Origin: Clostridia bacterium
GTDB lineage: Bacteria; Bacillota; Clostridia; Oscillospirales; CAG-272
Assembly: GCA_017403155.1 (NCBI GenBank)
Contig: JAFQOP010000011.1
Location: 1-64,000, forward strand
Length of the DNA: 64,000 bases
Direction: 5' to 3'
This document shows, piece after piece, positions 14,886 through 25,145 of this stretch. A model generated the notes under the pieces. It was given only the letters and a program-made list of their open reading frames with translations, was not told the origin of the DNA and searched no databases. A program made the translations under genes and the position numbers. Within the stretch, counting starts at the first letter, position 1; each line of letters opens with the position of its first letter.

Positions 14886-17800
14886 CAGATTACAATCCTG
14901 CCGCCCTCTACGTAGTAGAAGCTGCCGTCCTCTTCGGGCTCGGTGGCGGAGTAGGCGTATACTGTCTCTCCGTCAGTAAAGCTGATGCCGGCTCCTACGG
15001 TGAGCGACTCAAGCGCGGTATAGCCCTCGAGCATCTTGGCGGTAAGTGTGCCCGTGCCCGTTAAGGTGAGGTCGGTTACCGTGCTGCCGTCAAAGCAGCC
15101 GATAAATTCGAGGGGAGTCGTAACCCTGACGAGGCTCTCACAGCCGACAAAGGCACCCTCGGCAACCGAGGTAACCGTGTCGGGAATAACTATGGACACA
15201 AGTGCTGTATTGCCTGCAAATGCGGTGTTGGTAATGGACGTAACCGAGCCGTCGGTGGGGATTTTTGCAAGGGTGGTGGCAAGGATAAGCTCCTTCGTTG
15301 CCGTCCTTATAAGGCAGCCGTCAACAACCTTGTAGGTCGGGTCGTCGCTTGCCACCTCGATAGTCTCGAGAGCGGGGAGAGCACCGAATGCAAATTCGTC
15401 ATACTCCACACCCTTGGCGAGCACAAGAGCCTTGACCGTTTTTCTTGACGTGAGAGCACCTGCGATAACTCTTGTGACAGAGCCGTCAGAGGGAATTGTG
15501 ACAATGCCGTTCTCACCGAAGCAGAGGATAACCGTCTTTGCCGCCTTGTCGATAAGACAGCCGCCGACGGTCGAATATCTGTCGCACTCGCCGCCAAACT
15601 CCATTTCGGACAGATAGCTGCAGCTCAGGAATGCATTCGCGCCAATCTCAGCAATGCTTGCAGGGAGCTCGAGACTGTAAAGTATCTCGCAGCCGTAGAA
15701 CGAAAGCTCACCGATTCGGCGGAGCACGGAGCCCTCCTCGATATAGAGGTTGGTAAGATTTTTGCAGCCTGCAAAGGCATAGCTGCCAATCTCGATTACA
15801 GTGGTGGGAAGGGTGAAGTAATCGGTGGTGGCGGGGCAGGCTCTGACGAGAACGTCACCGTCGGAGGTAAGTCTGTAAAGCTGTCCGTCAACCGATTTAT
15901 ACTGTGTGCTTGCGGCATCGACGTTTATCTGTGCGAGAAATTCCATCTCAAAGAGTGCCGCCGGTGCAATGCTGCATACGTCGGCGCCGACGTTAAGGGC
16001 GGCAAGCGATTCATAGCCGTAGAGGGATGCGACCTCGATAGCTCCCACACCGTTTACGGTAAGCGTCTCAACGGAGGTGCGTGCCTCGTCGCAGATGCCC
16101 GAAAGATGTGATACACTTGCTTCCAGCTCCTTTATACCCGTGGTGCCCTTAAATGCGTCGGGGAAAATGCCGTTTACCGTCTCGGGTATTGTGATGGCGC
16201 GTATATCCGAGCTTGAGAATGCGAGGGAGAATATTGAGTATGCGCTGCCGTTGACGAGCTCGGGCAGGGTGAGCACGGTGTTCTCACCGAAGTAGCCGAG
16301 AAGATATGTGGCAGTGCCGAGGGTGGCAAACCTATAATCACCGAGCTCTATGATAGCGGTGGGGATAGTGCCGGATGTGTGGACGTAGAATGCGTTTTTG
16401 CCGATTCCGCCACAGTCGTCCGTGCCGAGCGTTACCGTAATGGCGTCGGAGAGGTCGTAGACCTCGACGAGTCTGAAGCAGCCTTCAAACGCGCCCTCGC
16501 CAATCTCACTGACACACTCGCCCACTACGAAGGAGGTGAGTCTCTCACAGCCGAGGAATGCGCTCCTTCCTATACCTGTAAGAAGGGAGCCGTCCTCAAG
16601 CGCAACCGATGAGAGGGAGGTACAGCCCGCAAAGGCATTCTCTCCGATTATTTTGACGGAGGCACCGATTACCGCGCTCCTCAGGCTTGTGCAGTCCTTG
16701 AGAAGGGAGGCAGGGATAGCCTCAGCCGAGGTAATTCTGACACTCTCGAGGCTGCGCGTGCTTATTGCGCCGATAACGCACGCAGGTGCGCTGACGGACT
16801 TTATTTTATTTGTGTCTCTGAATGCATCACCGTCAACCTCGCTGACGCTGTCGGATACGGTGAGGGAGGTTAGGGAGGTAGCACGGAAAACAGCCTCTTC
16901 TATTTTTGATACGCTCGCATTGAACTCGAGTGTGGTGAGCGAGGTGCAGAGGTTGAAGGCATAGCTGCCGACAGCGCTTATGCTCTCGGGCAGAGTCAGG
17001 CTTCTGATAGAGGAGCAGCCCGAGAATGCCGCCGTGCCTATGGACTTAACCGACTCGGGAAAAGAGATGCCCGAGAGGGAGGTACAGCCTGCAAAGGCAT
17101 AGTCTCCGATGCTACCGACGGCGCCGTGGAGAGCTATGCTCTCTATGCTTGTGCAGCGATAGAAGGCATTATCCTTAATTTCTGTTATGCTCTCGGGAAT
17201 GACGATATTCTTCGCCTCCGTCCTTCCTACGAAGAGCTTGCCTGCATAGTAGAGAGGGGAATCGAAGCAGGACTCAAACTCAAACGAGAGCCACTGCTCA
17301 ACGCTGTCAACGCGGAGCTGCTCGAGTCCGATACAGCCGTCAAAGGCACCGGGCGCTATCTGCGCGACACCCTTGCCGAGTGTGACGGACTTCAGCGAGG
17401 CGCATCCTGCAAAGGTGCCGCTCGCAATCGCGCTGACCGCAGAGGGGATTGCTGCCTCCTCGATTGCCGTGCCTGCGAAGGCACCGTCGCCTATGTACTT
17501 GACAGTTGCGGGGATAGTCACCTTGGAGAGGGCTGTGCAGCCCGAAAAGGCATCGACACCGACCGTCTCAAGTCCTGTGGGGAGTATCACGGTGGTGATG
17601 GACGTGGCACCCGAAAAGGCGCTGTCGTCGATAACCTTGCCGCCCGTTATAACTACCTTTTTAAGAGTGGAGGGAATAGCCGACGCATTTGCTGCGGCAT
17701 CCTTTGCACCGAAGATAAATCCGAGGTGGGTCTCGGCAGAGGCATCTGCGCTTGCACCGACGAAGGGCAGGGTAATGCTCTCAAGCCTCTTGCAATCAGC

Positions 17801-18373
17801 GAACATTCCCTTTGTTACCTCCAGCGAGCCCCTTATATTAAGGCTCCTGAGGGAGGAGAGGTTGAAGTAGGAAAGCGCCCAACCGTGTGCTGTAAGGTGC
17901 TCAACGGCATCACAGCCCTTGAATGCGTTCTCGCCGATTTTGGTAATTCCGTCGGGCATGTTAACCTCCTTGAGGCTGCGACAGCCCGAGAAGAGCTCGG
18001 CGGATATTTCGGTCACACCCGTCGGGATGTTGACGTATTCGAGGTTTTTACAGTTTTTGAAGGCACCGCCGCCGATAGCGACAACGCTCCGGGGAATGAC
18101 TATGCGTCTGAGGTCGCTCTTTCCCTCAAAGGCACCGTCTGCAATAGCGACGACCTCCTCCGAACCGATTAATTCGGGGATTTTTAGCTCGGTATCCTCT
18201 CTGAGCACGCCCTCATAGCCCGTGATGATAATGCCGAAGTCGCGCTCCTCATACAAGACCGTCACCGTTTCTGTCGGCTCGTCTGTGCAGGCTGTAAGCA
18301 GCAGTGAGGACAGCACAAGCGTCAGCGCGAGAAGAAGCGTGAGGATCAACCTGGTTGAAGCCTTTCTTTTCAT
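14882..18373 (-). CDS. Large BspA-type leucine-rich-repeat lipoprotein
   Basis: 1163 residues. I place the start at 18373, where AGGAAGG lies upstream; a longer frame would begin 17 codons earlier, directly at the previous stop. The start gives a lipoprotein signal with lipobox LTAC (Cys29). The rest is many LRR_5 repeats of about 23 residues (for example SIGTAAFSGCSSIRSLTLPES), broken by shorter stretches where a repeat carries a long loop. It should be anchored to the outer face of the membrane. BspA-family proteins in oral and gut bacteria bind fibronectin or other cells; that role is inference here. It is fourth in a compact run after two membrane proteins and a smaller repeat lipoprotein. 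Confidence 0.88.
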   Translation of the reverse strand: MKRKASTRLILTLLLALTLVLSSLLLTACTDEPTETVTVLYEERDFGIIITGYEGVLREDTELKIPELIGSEEVVAIADGAFEGKSDLRRIVIPRSVVAIGGGAFKNCKNLEYVNIPTGVTEISAELFSGCRSLKEVNMPDGITKIGENAFKGCDAVEHLTAHGWALSYFNLSSLRSLNIRGSLEVTKGMFADCKRLESITLPFVGASADASAETHLGFIFGAKDAAANASAIPSTLKKVVITGGKVIDDSAFSGATSITTVILPTGLETVGVDAFSGCTALSKVTIPATVKYIGDGAFAGTAIEEAAIPSAVSAIASGTFAGCASLKSVTLGKGVAQIAPGAFDGCIGLEQLRVDSVEQWLSFEFESCFDSPLYYAGKLFVGRTEAKNIVIPESITEIKDNAFYRCTSIESIALHGAVGSIGDYAFAGCTSLSGISFPESVKSIGTAAFSGCSSIRSLTLPESISAVGSYAFNLCTSLTTLEFNASVSKIEEAVFRATSLTSLTVSDSVSEVDGDAFRDTNKIKSVSAPACVIGAISTRSLESVRITSAEAIPASLLKDCTSLRSAVIGASVKIIGENAFAGCTSLSSVALEDGSLLTGIGRSAFLGCERLTSFVVGECVSEIGEGAFEGCFRLVEVYDLSDAITVTLGTDDCGGIGKNAFYVHTSGTIPTAIIELGDYRFATLGTATYLLGYFGENTVLTLPELVNGSAYSIFSLAFSSSDIRAITIPETVNGIFPDAFKGTTGIKELEASVSHLSGICDEARTSVETLTVNGVGAIEVASLYGYESLAALNVGADVCSIAPAALFEMEFLAQINVDAASTQYKSVDGQLYRLTSDGDVLVRACPATTDYFTLPTTVIEIGSYAFAGCKNLTNLYIEEGSVLRRIGELSFYGCEILYSLELPASIAEIGANAFLSCSYLSEMEFGGECDRYSTVGGCLIDKAAKTVILCFGENGIVTIPSDGSVTRVIAGALTSRKTVKALVLAKGVEYDEFAFGALPALETIEVASDDPTYKVVDGCLIRTATKELILATTLAKIPTDGSVTSITNTAFAGNTALVSIVIPDTVTSVAEGAFVGCESLVRVTTPLEFIGCFDGSTVTDLTLTGTGTLTAKMLEGYTALESLTVGAGISFTDGETVYAYSATEPEEDGSFYYVEGGRIVIW

Positions 18374-18424
18374 ACCTTTACCTTCCTGAATTTCACTTTT
18401 TATCTGATTATGTTTTATTTTCAT

Positions 18425-20035
18425 TTATCCCGAGTATTCAACGTCCACCACGGCGCGCAGTCGGTCGCACCTGCATCTGTCGAGGAGCGCGAGCCACTCC
18501 TCCTCCGTGCCTCCGTATACAACGCGCGAGAGATTCTTGCAGTCGGCAAAGGCATCGTTGCATATACCGCGCACGTCGGAGGGGATAGCTGCCGTTGTGA
18601 TAGAGGGGAGAGCGTCGGTTATCCATCCGTCGACGTACCGAATGCCGTCCCTTGTGACGAAAATACCCACGTTGCAGCTGTCAAAGGCGTTAGCCCCTAT
18701 GCTCCTTACCGAGTCGGGTATTTTAAAGGAGCTGACAGAGTCGCAGCCGTAGAAGGCGTTCTCTCCTATGCTGATAAGAGAGTCGGGAAGTGCCAGCTCG
18801 TATAGGCGAGAGCAGCTGTGGAATGCGTTGGCACCAATATGCTCTGTGGTGGGAGCGAGGCTGATGCTCTCTAGCGCAAGGCAGCCGTTGAAGGCGTAAT
18901 CGCTAAGCTCAACCAGACCGTCAGCGCGCACCGAGGCAAGACGGGTGCAATACTGGAAGGCACCCTTGCCGATTATCTCGGCAGCTACCGTAAGGGAGGT
19001 GAGGCTCTTACAGCCGTCGAATGCCTGCTGTGCAATCTGGCTCATGGGCTCCGAGCCAAGAAATTCGAGTGCTGCAAGGCTCTCACACTTGCCAAACGCG
19101 CATGCGCGGATTGCACCTACCGAGGGGGGGACTGTTATCCCCTCCAGGCTCGAGCAGTAGGCAAACATATACTGGGGTATAACGGTGAAGGCATCGTTTG
19201 TCGGCAGCTTTGCCGTCCTCAGTGATATGCAGTTATAGAAGGCTCGGTCCTCGATAACGCTGACGCTGTCGGGAATTATGATGCCCGATAGGGAGGAGCA
19301 GCCGAGAAAGGCTCTCTTGCCGATTGCGGTGAGCGAGTCGGGGAGAGATATGCTCTCGATTTTGTTACAGCCTGCAAAGGCATCGTTGTATAGCTGCTCC
19401 GAGCCCGTTATGCTGACGTGCTTCAGCGAGTCGGGAACGTAGCTCGGATTCTTCTCATTCGAATAAGCACCGAAAATATAGCCGAAATGTGTGTAATACG
19501 TGCCGTCGAGGGATGCACCGACGAAGGGGAGAGAGATATCCGTGAGGGCATTCGTGCCGAAGAGGGCACGGGAGTTGATATGCTTTACCGAGTCGGGTAC
19601 TGTGAGGGATGTGAGGGTGTCCAGTCCGCAAAACGCCTCCTCGGCAATGCCGACGGTGCCATCGCGGAGGACTATTGTGCCACCGCCAAAGCTCTCGGAG
19701 GTGCCGATTGCCCAGCCTGCGGCATAGAGCACACCGCCCTCCTCCTCGATGAGAGCCGAGCCGTCAAATGCACCGCGCCTCACGGTTGTTACGGAGCTCG
19801 GCAGAGTGAGAAGCGTCAGCCTGTCGCAGCCTGCAAAGGCACCGCTCGCAATCGCGGTCGTGCCGTCTCTGACGGTTAGGACCTCGGCGGTCGTCACAGC
19901 GCCCGTCACCGTCGTGCCCGAATACGTAATACCGTCTGCGGTATCCTCACCGGAGCAGGAGGCGAGTGAGAGAGAAAGGAGCGCTATAAGACAGACAGAT
20001 ATTAAATTTAACAGAATTTTCTTTATCAGGGTCAT
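18425..20035 (-). CDS. BspA-type leucine-rich-repeat lipoprotein
   Basis: 536 residues with a lipoprotein signal (lipobox LASC, Cys27) and then LRR_5 repeats from about residue 35 to the end, such as AIGKRAFLGCSSLSGIIIPDSV and SIGENAFYGCDSVSSFKIPDSV. AAGGACGG precedes the start. The stop codon (18425-18427) is followed at once by the first possible start of the next repeat lipoprotein. It lies 11 bases after the 481-residue membrane protein, so the two lipoproteins and the two membrane proteins are probably made together. Expected location is the outer face of the cytoplasmic membrane. Ligand unknown. Confidence 0.88.
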   Translation of the reverse strand: MTLIKKILLNLISVCLIALLSLSLASCSGEDTADGITYSGTTVTGAVTTAEVLTVRDGTTAIASGAFAGCDRLTLLTLPSSVTTVRRGAFDGSALIEEEGGVLYAAGWAIGTSESFGGGTIVLRDGTVGIAEEAFCGLDTLTSLTVPDSVKHINSRALFGTNALTDISLPFVGASLDGTYYTHFGYIFGAYSNEKNPSYVPDSLKHVSITGSEQLYNDAFAGCNKIESISLPDSLTAIGKRAFLGCSSLSGIIIPDSVSVIEDRAFYNCISLRTAKLPTNDAFTVIPQYMFAYCSSLEGITVPPSVGAIRACAFGKCESLAALEFLGSEPMSQIAQQAFDGCKSLTSLTVAAEIIGKGAFQYCTRLASVRADGLVELSDYAFNGCLALESISLAPTTEHIGANAFHSCSRLYELALPDSLISIGENAFYGCDSVSSFKIPDSVRSIGANAFDSCNVGIFVTRDGIRYVDGWITDALPSITTAAIPSDVRGICNDAFADCKNLSRVVYGGTEEEWLALLDRCRCDRLRAVVDVEYSG

Positions 20036-20046
20036 AATAACCGTCC

Positions 20047-21492
20047 TTATTCATCCTTGTATTTCATTTCCACCTCGTCCTTCATCACCGACGTGTAGTA
20101 AAGTGTGAGGGCGATGTATGCCGCATAGCAGATAAACGCGGCAAGCCCCATCCACTCGATAACGGGGATGAACGCGGAGGAGGCAGTGAGGTTGAATTCG
20201 AGCTTGAAGTGCGCCTTGGAAAAGACGTCGACGCATTTTGCCACCGCCGCCACGACTCCGAGCGTGAGGGAGGCGAGATTGAATCTTGTCAGTGTTGTGT
20301 GGTATCTCTTCTCCTGCGCGGAGTAGCCTACGTCGAGAGGGGAGGTGCCCGTGTGCTCAAAGATAAAGCCGTGCAGCATCCGATATATGAATACGAGCGC
20401 AACAATAAGAGATACGCACTCTACCACCGACAGAATCTCGACTGCGGTGTATTCGGGCGAATATACGTCCAGACCAACGAGGGAGTCATAGCCCTCATAG
20501 TAGAGAAAGCGCGTCTCAAAGATGTAGTACACAAGCGCGAGCGCAGTATATACGGATGAGCTTATTATCGCACCGACAGCCCTCGCAGAGCACACCCTGC
20601 CGAGCCGCACGGCAATATAGATGAGGAATATGCCGTGGATAAGGTCGGGGAGCAGGTTTATATTGTCATTGCCCGAGAATTTGAGGTCGATAAGCAAAAA
20701 CGAGCTTATCGCAAGGGCGGTGAGTATTGATTTGAGATTTGCTATTTTGCTGTCCGAGGCGAACTTTTTTCTGTCCGAGTCGGTGAGTATCACCTCCAGC
20801 GAATGCTCTATCTGCCCTTCTTTTTTTATTGCTTTTACGTATTTTACCATACATACAAGCCAGAATATGCCGAATGCGGTGCCGAGCAGCTGCGCAATTA
20901 TAAGAACGTATATGTAATACGGAGAGACCACGATTGCCGAGACGTAGCCGTTTGTGCTTGTCAGACGGAACATATCGGGCAGCGCCGCGAGGATTGGCTT
21001 CGCCACGGCAAAAATCAGCGTAAGCACCTTCAGGGTGTCGGTGCTCATCTCGGAGCTGCCGAGCCTTATCGGGGATATGAGGGCGGAGGCATCCGTGCGC
21101 TCTCCGAGTCGGAAAAGACCGTCGAAGATATATCTTACTGCGCTCACTCCCCAGATAACGTCAAACACACCGAAGCCGAGCGAGAGCACCGCGTAGATAT
21201 CGTAGCCGTATGAGCCGCCTCCGCGGGATGCGGAGATGAATATCAGAATAGGGAGCTTCAATAAATTCAGCAGAGCCAGCTTGCGCAGGGCATCGGTAGC
21301 CTCGGCAAAGTATGTGGCGCGCCTCGCCGCCTCCTTAAGCTGGGAGGCAAGAATAAAATACGCAACGAAGTCAAACAGAAGGTCTAAAACTCCAAATGGG
21401 ATATTAAACAGAAGAATAAGCGACAGCGTTATCCTTGCATAAGAGATGGGCCTGACACTGCCGAGGGGTTGACTGTTGTTTTGTCCTCTCAT
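20047..21492 (-). CDS. Polytopic membrane protein of unknown function
   Basis: 481 residues with about ten hydrophobic segments spread along the chain (for example LSLILLFNIPFGVLDLLFDF, YIYVLIIAQLLGTAFGIFWL, EILSVVECVSLIVALVFIY, MGLAAFICYAAYIALTLYY). I recognise no transporter or enzyme motif. A charged loop near residues 225-250 (KAIKKEGQIEHSLEVILTDS) probably faces the cytoplasm. It directly abuts the stop of the smaller membrane protein upstream and is followed by two repeat lipoproteins. I infer a role in anchoring, exporting or signalling for those lipoproteins, only from gene order. Confidence 0.8.
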   Translation of the reverse strand: MRGQNNSQPLGSVRPISYARITLSLILLFNIPFGVLDLLFDFVAYFILASQLKEAARRATYFAEATDALRKLALLNLLKLPILIFISASRGGGSYGYDIYAVLSLGFGVFDVIWGVSAVRYIFDGLFRLGERTDASALISPIRLGSSEMSTDTLKVLTLIFAVAKPILAALPDMFRLTSTNGYVSAIVVSPYYIYVLIIAQLLGTAFGIFWLVCMVKYVKAIKKEGQIEHSLEVILTDSDRKKFASDSKIANLKSILTALAISSFLLIDLKFSGNDNINLLPDLIHGIFLIYIAVRLGRVCSARAVGAIISSSVYTALALVYYIFETRFLYYEGYDSLVGLDVYSPEYTAVEILSVVECVSLIVALVFIYRMLHGFIFEHTGTSPLDVGYSAQEKRYHTTLTRFNLASLTLGVVAAVAKCVDVFSKAHFKLEFNLTASSAFIPVIEWMGLAAFICYAAYIALTLYYTSVMKDEVEMKYKDE

Positions 21493-22197
21493 CTATTTTC
21501 TTTTGCCTTTCTTTTTTTGCTTTTCGCTCTTTGCCTTCATCCGCCCGAGCTTATACTCGGCATATTCCTGCTGCTTCTCAGCCTGCCTCTGTCGGAATTT
21601 GTTGACTATCCCGAAGCGAGAGGGCTTGTCCGCATCTGCATCGTTGTCAACGTCCTCGGGCATGCAGATATGCATATATGCCGAATAAATTGTCAGAATA
21701 TTCAGAATTATGACTACAAAGACGGCAAGCTCCGCCACAAGGCTGATTATTGCAAGCGCATACGCGCTGGGTATGAGGCTGCCCACACTCGGGAATTCAA
21801 GTATCGCGTGCAGGGGGAGGACGGTGTAGGTTATGGGCTTCGATAGCCTTACGCGTCCGAGCGTTGCATCTGCACCAACCTCGCGAGCCACGTCCTCGAT
21901 TCCCGTAAGGATAAGTATGGATATCACTGCAACGAGCAGGGATCTCGGCGCATATATATAGCTCACCGCCTCGCTCATATCAAGTCCGAATACGTCCGCA
22001 AACTCGCAAAACAGCTCAAATATGCCAAACGCAGAGAATATACCTGCACCGACAGCCCCCATACGGAAGAATTTGTTGACGGGGGTGAGCTTGTATAGCG
22101 CAAGCAGGAGTATCAGCCCCGCAAGCAGGTCGGTGTATGCAGGACTTGTGAGGTTGAGAAAGAGAAAATATCCGAAGAAAAGAATTCCAAAGCCCAT
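21493..22197 (-). CDS. Membrane protein of unknown function with charged tail
   Basis: 234 residues with about five hydrophobic segments in the first 175 residues (GFGILFFGYFLFLNL, DLLAGLILLLALYKL, SLLVAVISILILTG, LAIISLVAELAVFVVIILNI). A strongly basic, Lys/Arg- and Gln-rich cytoplasmic tail follows, ending KSEKQKKKGKRK. No family recognised. Both membrane proteins in this run have a PITYTVLPLH- or RPISYARI-like segment, a slight hint that they are distant relatives. Twenty bases separate it from secA; its stop abuts the next start. Confidence 0.78.
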   Translation of the reverse strand: MGFGILFFGYFLFLNLTSPAYTDLLAGLILLLALYKLTPVNKFFRMGAVGAGIFSAFGIFELFCEFADVFGLDMSEAVSYIYAPRSLLVAVISILILTGIEDVAREVGADATLGRVRLSKPITYTVLPLHAILEFPSVGSLIPSAYALAIISLVAELAVFVVIILNILTIYSAYMHICMPEDVDNDADADKPSRFGIVNKFRQRQAEKQQEYAEYKLGRMKAKSEKQKKKGKRK

Positions 22198-22217
22198 GTC
22201 TTTGTCCTTAAATCAAA

Positions 22218-24965
22218 TTATTTTTTGTTCCGTCCGCAGCACTTCTTGTATTTTTCGCCGCTTCCGCAGGGGCAGTCGTCGTTTCTGCCCACCTTCTTGG
22301 ATACGGCGGGGCGACGCGCACTCTTGTCCTCTCCGACTGTCTCGAGGTTCTTTGCCACCTGCTCGCGCTTGGGTATGCTTGCGCGGGGGACAGCGGAAAG
22401 CACGCTGCGCACGGTTGTCTCCTTGATATCGTGTATCATCTGATCAAAGAGGTCTGCCGCCTCCATTCGGTAAACGGCAACGGGGTCGCGCTGTGCGTAG
22501 GAGTTTAGACCGACGTATTCCTTCAGCTCGTCGTTGTCCTCGAGGTGCTGCATCCACTTCTCGTCGACCGTGCGCAGGAGAATAGTCTTCTCGATCTCGC
22601 GCCAGGCGTCGGGTGGTAGCCCCTTGAGGTTGGAGAACAGCTCTCTTTTTGAGTGATAGCGGTCGAGTGCCGAGCTGATGAGCTCCGCGCGCCAGGCGTC
22701 TCGGTCGAGAGCTGAAAGCTGCTCGGCGGTGTAATTCAGATTATGACTGTCGGTGACCAGACCGAGATAATGAGTTCTGAACTCGTCGAGGTTGTATTCC
22801 TCGGGCGAGCCGCTGAAGCACTTGTCGAAGGTCTCGCTTACCGAGCTTGTTATCATATCGGTTATCGTGTCCGAAATATCGTCCTTAAAGAGCACCTCGC
22901 GGCGCTGCTCGTATATCAGGCTTCTCTGCTGATTCATAACGTCGTCGTAGCCGAGGACTCTCTTTCGCCTCTCAAAGTTGCTCGACTCAATTCTTCTCTG
23001 CGCAGATTCGATAGCGCTCGTGAGCATAGCCTTTCCGATAATAGGCTCATCCTCTGGCAGACCTATCCTCTCCGCGAGGGAAACGAGTCTTTCGGTTGCA
23101 CCGAAAAGGCGCATAAGGTCGTCGTCGAAGGAGATGAAGAATCTGGACTCACCGGGGTCGCCCTGGCGTCCGCTTCGTCCTCTCAGCTGGTTGTCGATAC
23201 GGCGGCTCTCGTGCCTCTCCGTGCCGAGTATATAAAGTCCGCCCACAGCACGGACTCTGTCCGCCTCGGGCTTGATTTTTTCGGTGAAATGGGCATAGAG
23301 CTCCTTGTACAGCGCCCTTGCCTCCAGCACGTCGGGGCGGTCCTCCTCAGCCGTACCTGCCGAGAGGGTAACGAGCTCCTCGTCTATTCCGCGGCGGCGC
23401 ATCTCGCACTTTGCCATATATTCGGCATTGCCTCCGAGCATAATGTCGGTGCCTCGACCTGCCATGTTGGTGGAAATCGTAACCGCACCGAAGTGCCCCG
23501 CCTTGGCAACTATCTCCGCCTCCTTGGCATGCTGCTTTGCGTTCAGCACGCTGTGGGGCACTCCTGCCTTTGTGAGCAGGGTAGAGAGCAGCTCCGACTT
23601 TTCAACCGAGACGGTGCCGACGAGCACGGGCTGACCCTTTTCGTGGCATTCCTTAATCTGCTTTATGATGGCGAGCATCTTGCCTCGCATCGTGCGGTAG
23701 ACTGAGTCCTTGTGGTCTATTCTTATCATCGGCTTGTTGGTGGGCACCTCAACAACGTCGAGCGCGTAAATCTGCCTGAACTCATTGTCCTCGGTCATTG
23801 CCGTTCCCGTCATGCCCGAGAGCTTCTTGTACATACGGAAGTAGTTCTGGAAGGTTACGGTCGCGACCGTCTTCGACTCCTTCTGTACCTTTACGTTTTC
23901 CTTTGCCTCGATTGCCTGATGCAGTCCGTTGTTATACCGTCTGCCGGGCATAAGTCTGCCCGTGAAGGTATCGACGATAATGACCTCGCCGTCCTTGATG
24001 ATATAGTCCACGTCCCTCTTCATAACACCGCGTGCCTTGATGGCATTGTTTATGTGGTGGAGCAGCAGACTGTTCTCGGGGTCGGAGAGGTTATCGATGC
24101 CGAAAGCCTCCTCTACCTTGGTGATTCCGTGCTGGGTAAGCACGGCGGTGCGTGCCTTCTCGTCAACGATGTAGTCCTCCTCATACTCGTCCGTGTCCCG
24201 CTTCATATCCATTTCCTTGATTACGAAGGGCTTGAGCTTCCTTGCACACTTGTCCGCATCTGTGTACAGCTGCGTGGACTCGGAGCCCATGCCAGATATG
24301 ATAAGGGGAGTTCTCGCCTCGTCTATGAGTATCGAGTCTACCTCGTCAATGATGGCAAAGGCGTGTCCGCGCTGCACCATATTCTCCTTGTACACGACCA
24401 TATTGTCGCGCAGGTAGTCGAAGCCGAGCTCGTTATTCGTCGCATATGTGATATCCGCAGCGTATGCCGCCTTCTTCTCCTCGGGGTCCTGTCCGTGGAC
24501 GATGAGTCCCGTGGTAAGACCGAGATAGGAATATACCCGTCCCATCTCCTCGCTGTCTCGCGTTGCGAGATAGTCGTTTACCGTAACGATGTGCACTCCG
24601 TTTCCGGTGAGGGCGTTGAGGTAGGCGGGAAGCGTTGCGACGAGGGTCTTACCCTCACCCGTTTTCATCTCGGCAATTCTGCCCTGGTGGAGAAGTATGC
24701 CTCCCATCAGCTGAACGCGGAAGGGTCGCTTGCCGAGGACTCGGGCGTCTGCCTCGCGCACAAGGGCAAATGCCTCGGGAAGTATATCGTCGAGGGTCTC
24801 ACCGTTTTTCAGCCTCTCCTTGAGGGCGAGGGTGTACCTCGGCATGTCGTCCTCCTCTAGGGCGGCAAACTTATCTGCAAGAGCCTCGATTCTATCTACT
24901 ATGGGTGTTATTTTTTTAATTTCCTTTTCGCTGTAGGTTCCGAAAATCTTCGAAAAAAGCCCCAT
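22218..24965 (-). CDS. secA: Protein translocase ATPase SecA
   Basis: 915 residues. SecA is the motor that pushes preproteins through SecYEG. Start chosen at 24965 (MGLFSKIFGTYSEKE), with GGAGG seven bases upstream. Motifs: Walker A MKTGEGKT (about 104-111), DEVDSILIDEARTPLIISG (about 207-225), the second RecA half with TVSVEKSE and NMAGRGTDI, and GLYILGTERHESRRIDNQLRGRSGRQGDPG. The tail ends in the zinc motif CPCGSGEKYKKCC, which binds SecB or ribosomes in other species. It heads a tightly packed minus-strand run that continues into the two membrane proteins and the repeat lipoproteins. This is not a common neighbourhood for secA. Confidence 0.98.
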   Translation of the reverse strand: MGLFSKIFGTYSEKEIKKITPIVDRIEALADKFAALEEDDMPRYTLALKERLKNGETLDDILPEAFALVREADARVLGKRPFRVQLMGGILLHQGRIAEMKTGEGKTLVATLPAYLNALTGNGVHIVTVNDYLATRDSEEMGRVYSYLGLTTGLIVHGQDPEEKKAAYAADITYATNNELGFDYLRDNMVVYKENMVQRGHAFAIIDEVDSILIDEARTPLIISGMGSESTQLYTDADKCARKLKPFVIKEMDMKRDTDEYEEDYIVDEKARTAVLTQHGITKVEEAFGIDNLSDPENSLLLHHINNAIKARGVMKRDVDYIIKDGEVIIVDTFTGRLMPGRRYNNGLHQAIEAKENVKVQKESKTVATVTFQNYFRMYKKLSGMTGTAMTEDNEFRQIYALDVVEVPTNKPMIRIDHKDSVYRTMRGKMLAIIKQIKECHEKGQPVLVGTVSVEKSELLSTLLTKAGVPHSVLNAKQHAKEAEIVAKAGHFGAVTISTNMAGRGTDIMLGGNAEYMAKCEMRRRGIDEELVTLSAGTAEEDRPDVLEARALYKELYAHFTEKIKPEADRVRAVGGLYILGTERHESRRIDNQLRGRSGRQGDPGESRFFISFDDDLMRLFGATERLVSLAERIGLPEDEPIIGKAMLTSAIESAQRRIESSNFERRKRVLGYDDVMNQQRSLIYEQRREVLFKDDISDTITDMITSSVSETFDKCFSGSPEEYNLDEFRTHYLGLVTDSHNLNYTAEQLSALDRDAWRAELISSALDRYHSKRELFSNLKGLPPDAWREIEKTILLRTVDEKWMQHLEDNDELKEYVGLNSYAQRDPVAVYRMEAADLFDQMIHDIKETTVRSVLSAVPRASIPKREQVAKNLETVGEDKSARRPAVSKKVGRNDDCPCGSGEKYKKCCGRNKK

Positions 24966-25145
24966 TATTTTCCTCCGTGTGCGCAATATGCGCGTGCAAA
25001 AAATAATAATTCATTTTATTGTAGCACAAAAGTGAGAAAAAATAAATAGATATTTTAAAATATTTATAATTTGTTTTAAATTTCCCCTCTTGAAAAAGTG
25101 CCTCACGTGGTGTAGAATGTAGGTATAAAAGATATGGAGAGGACA

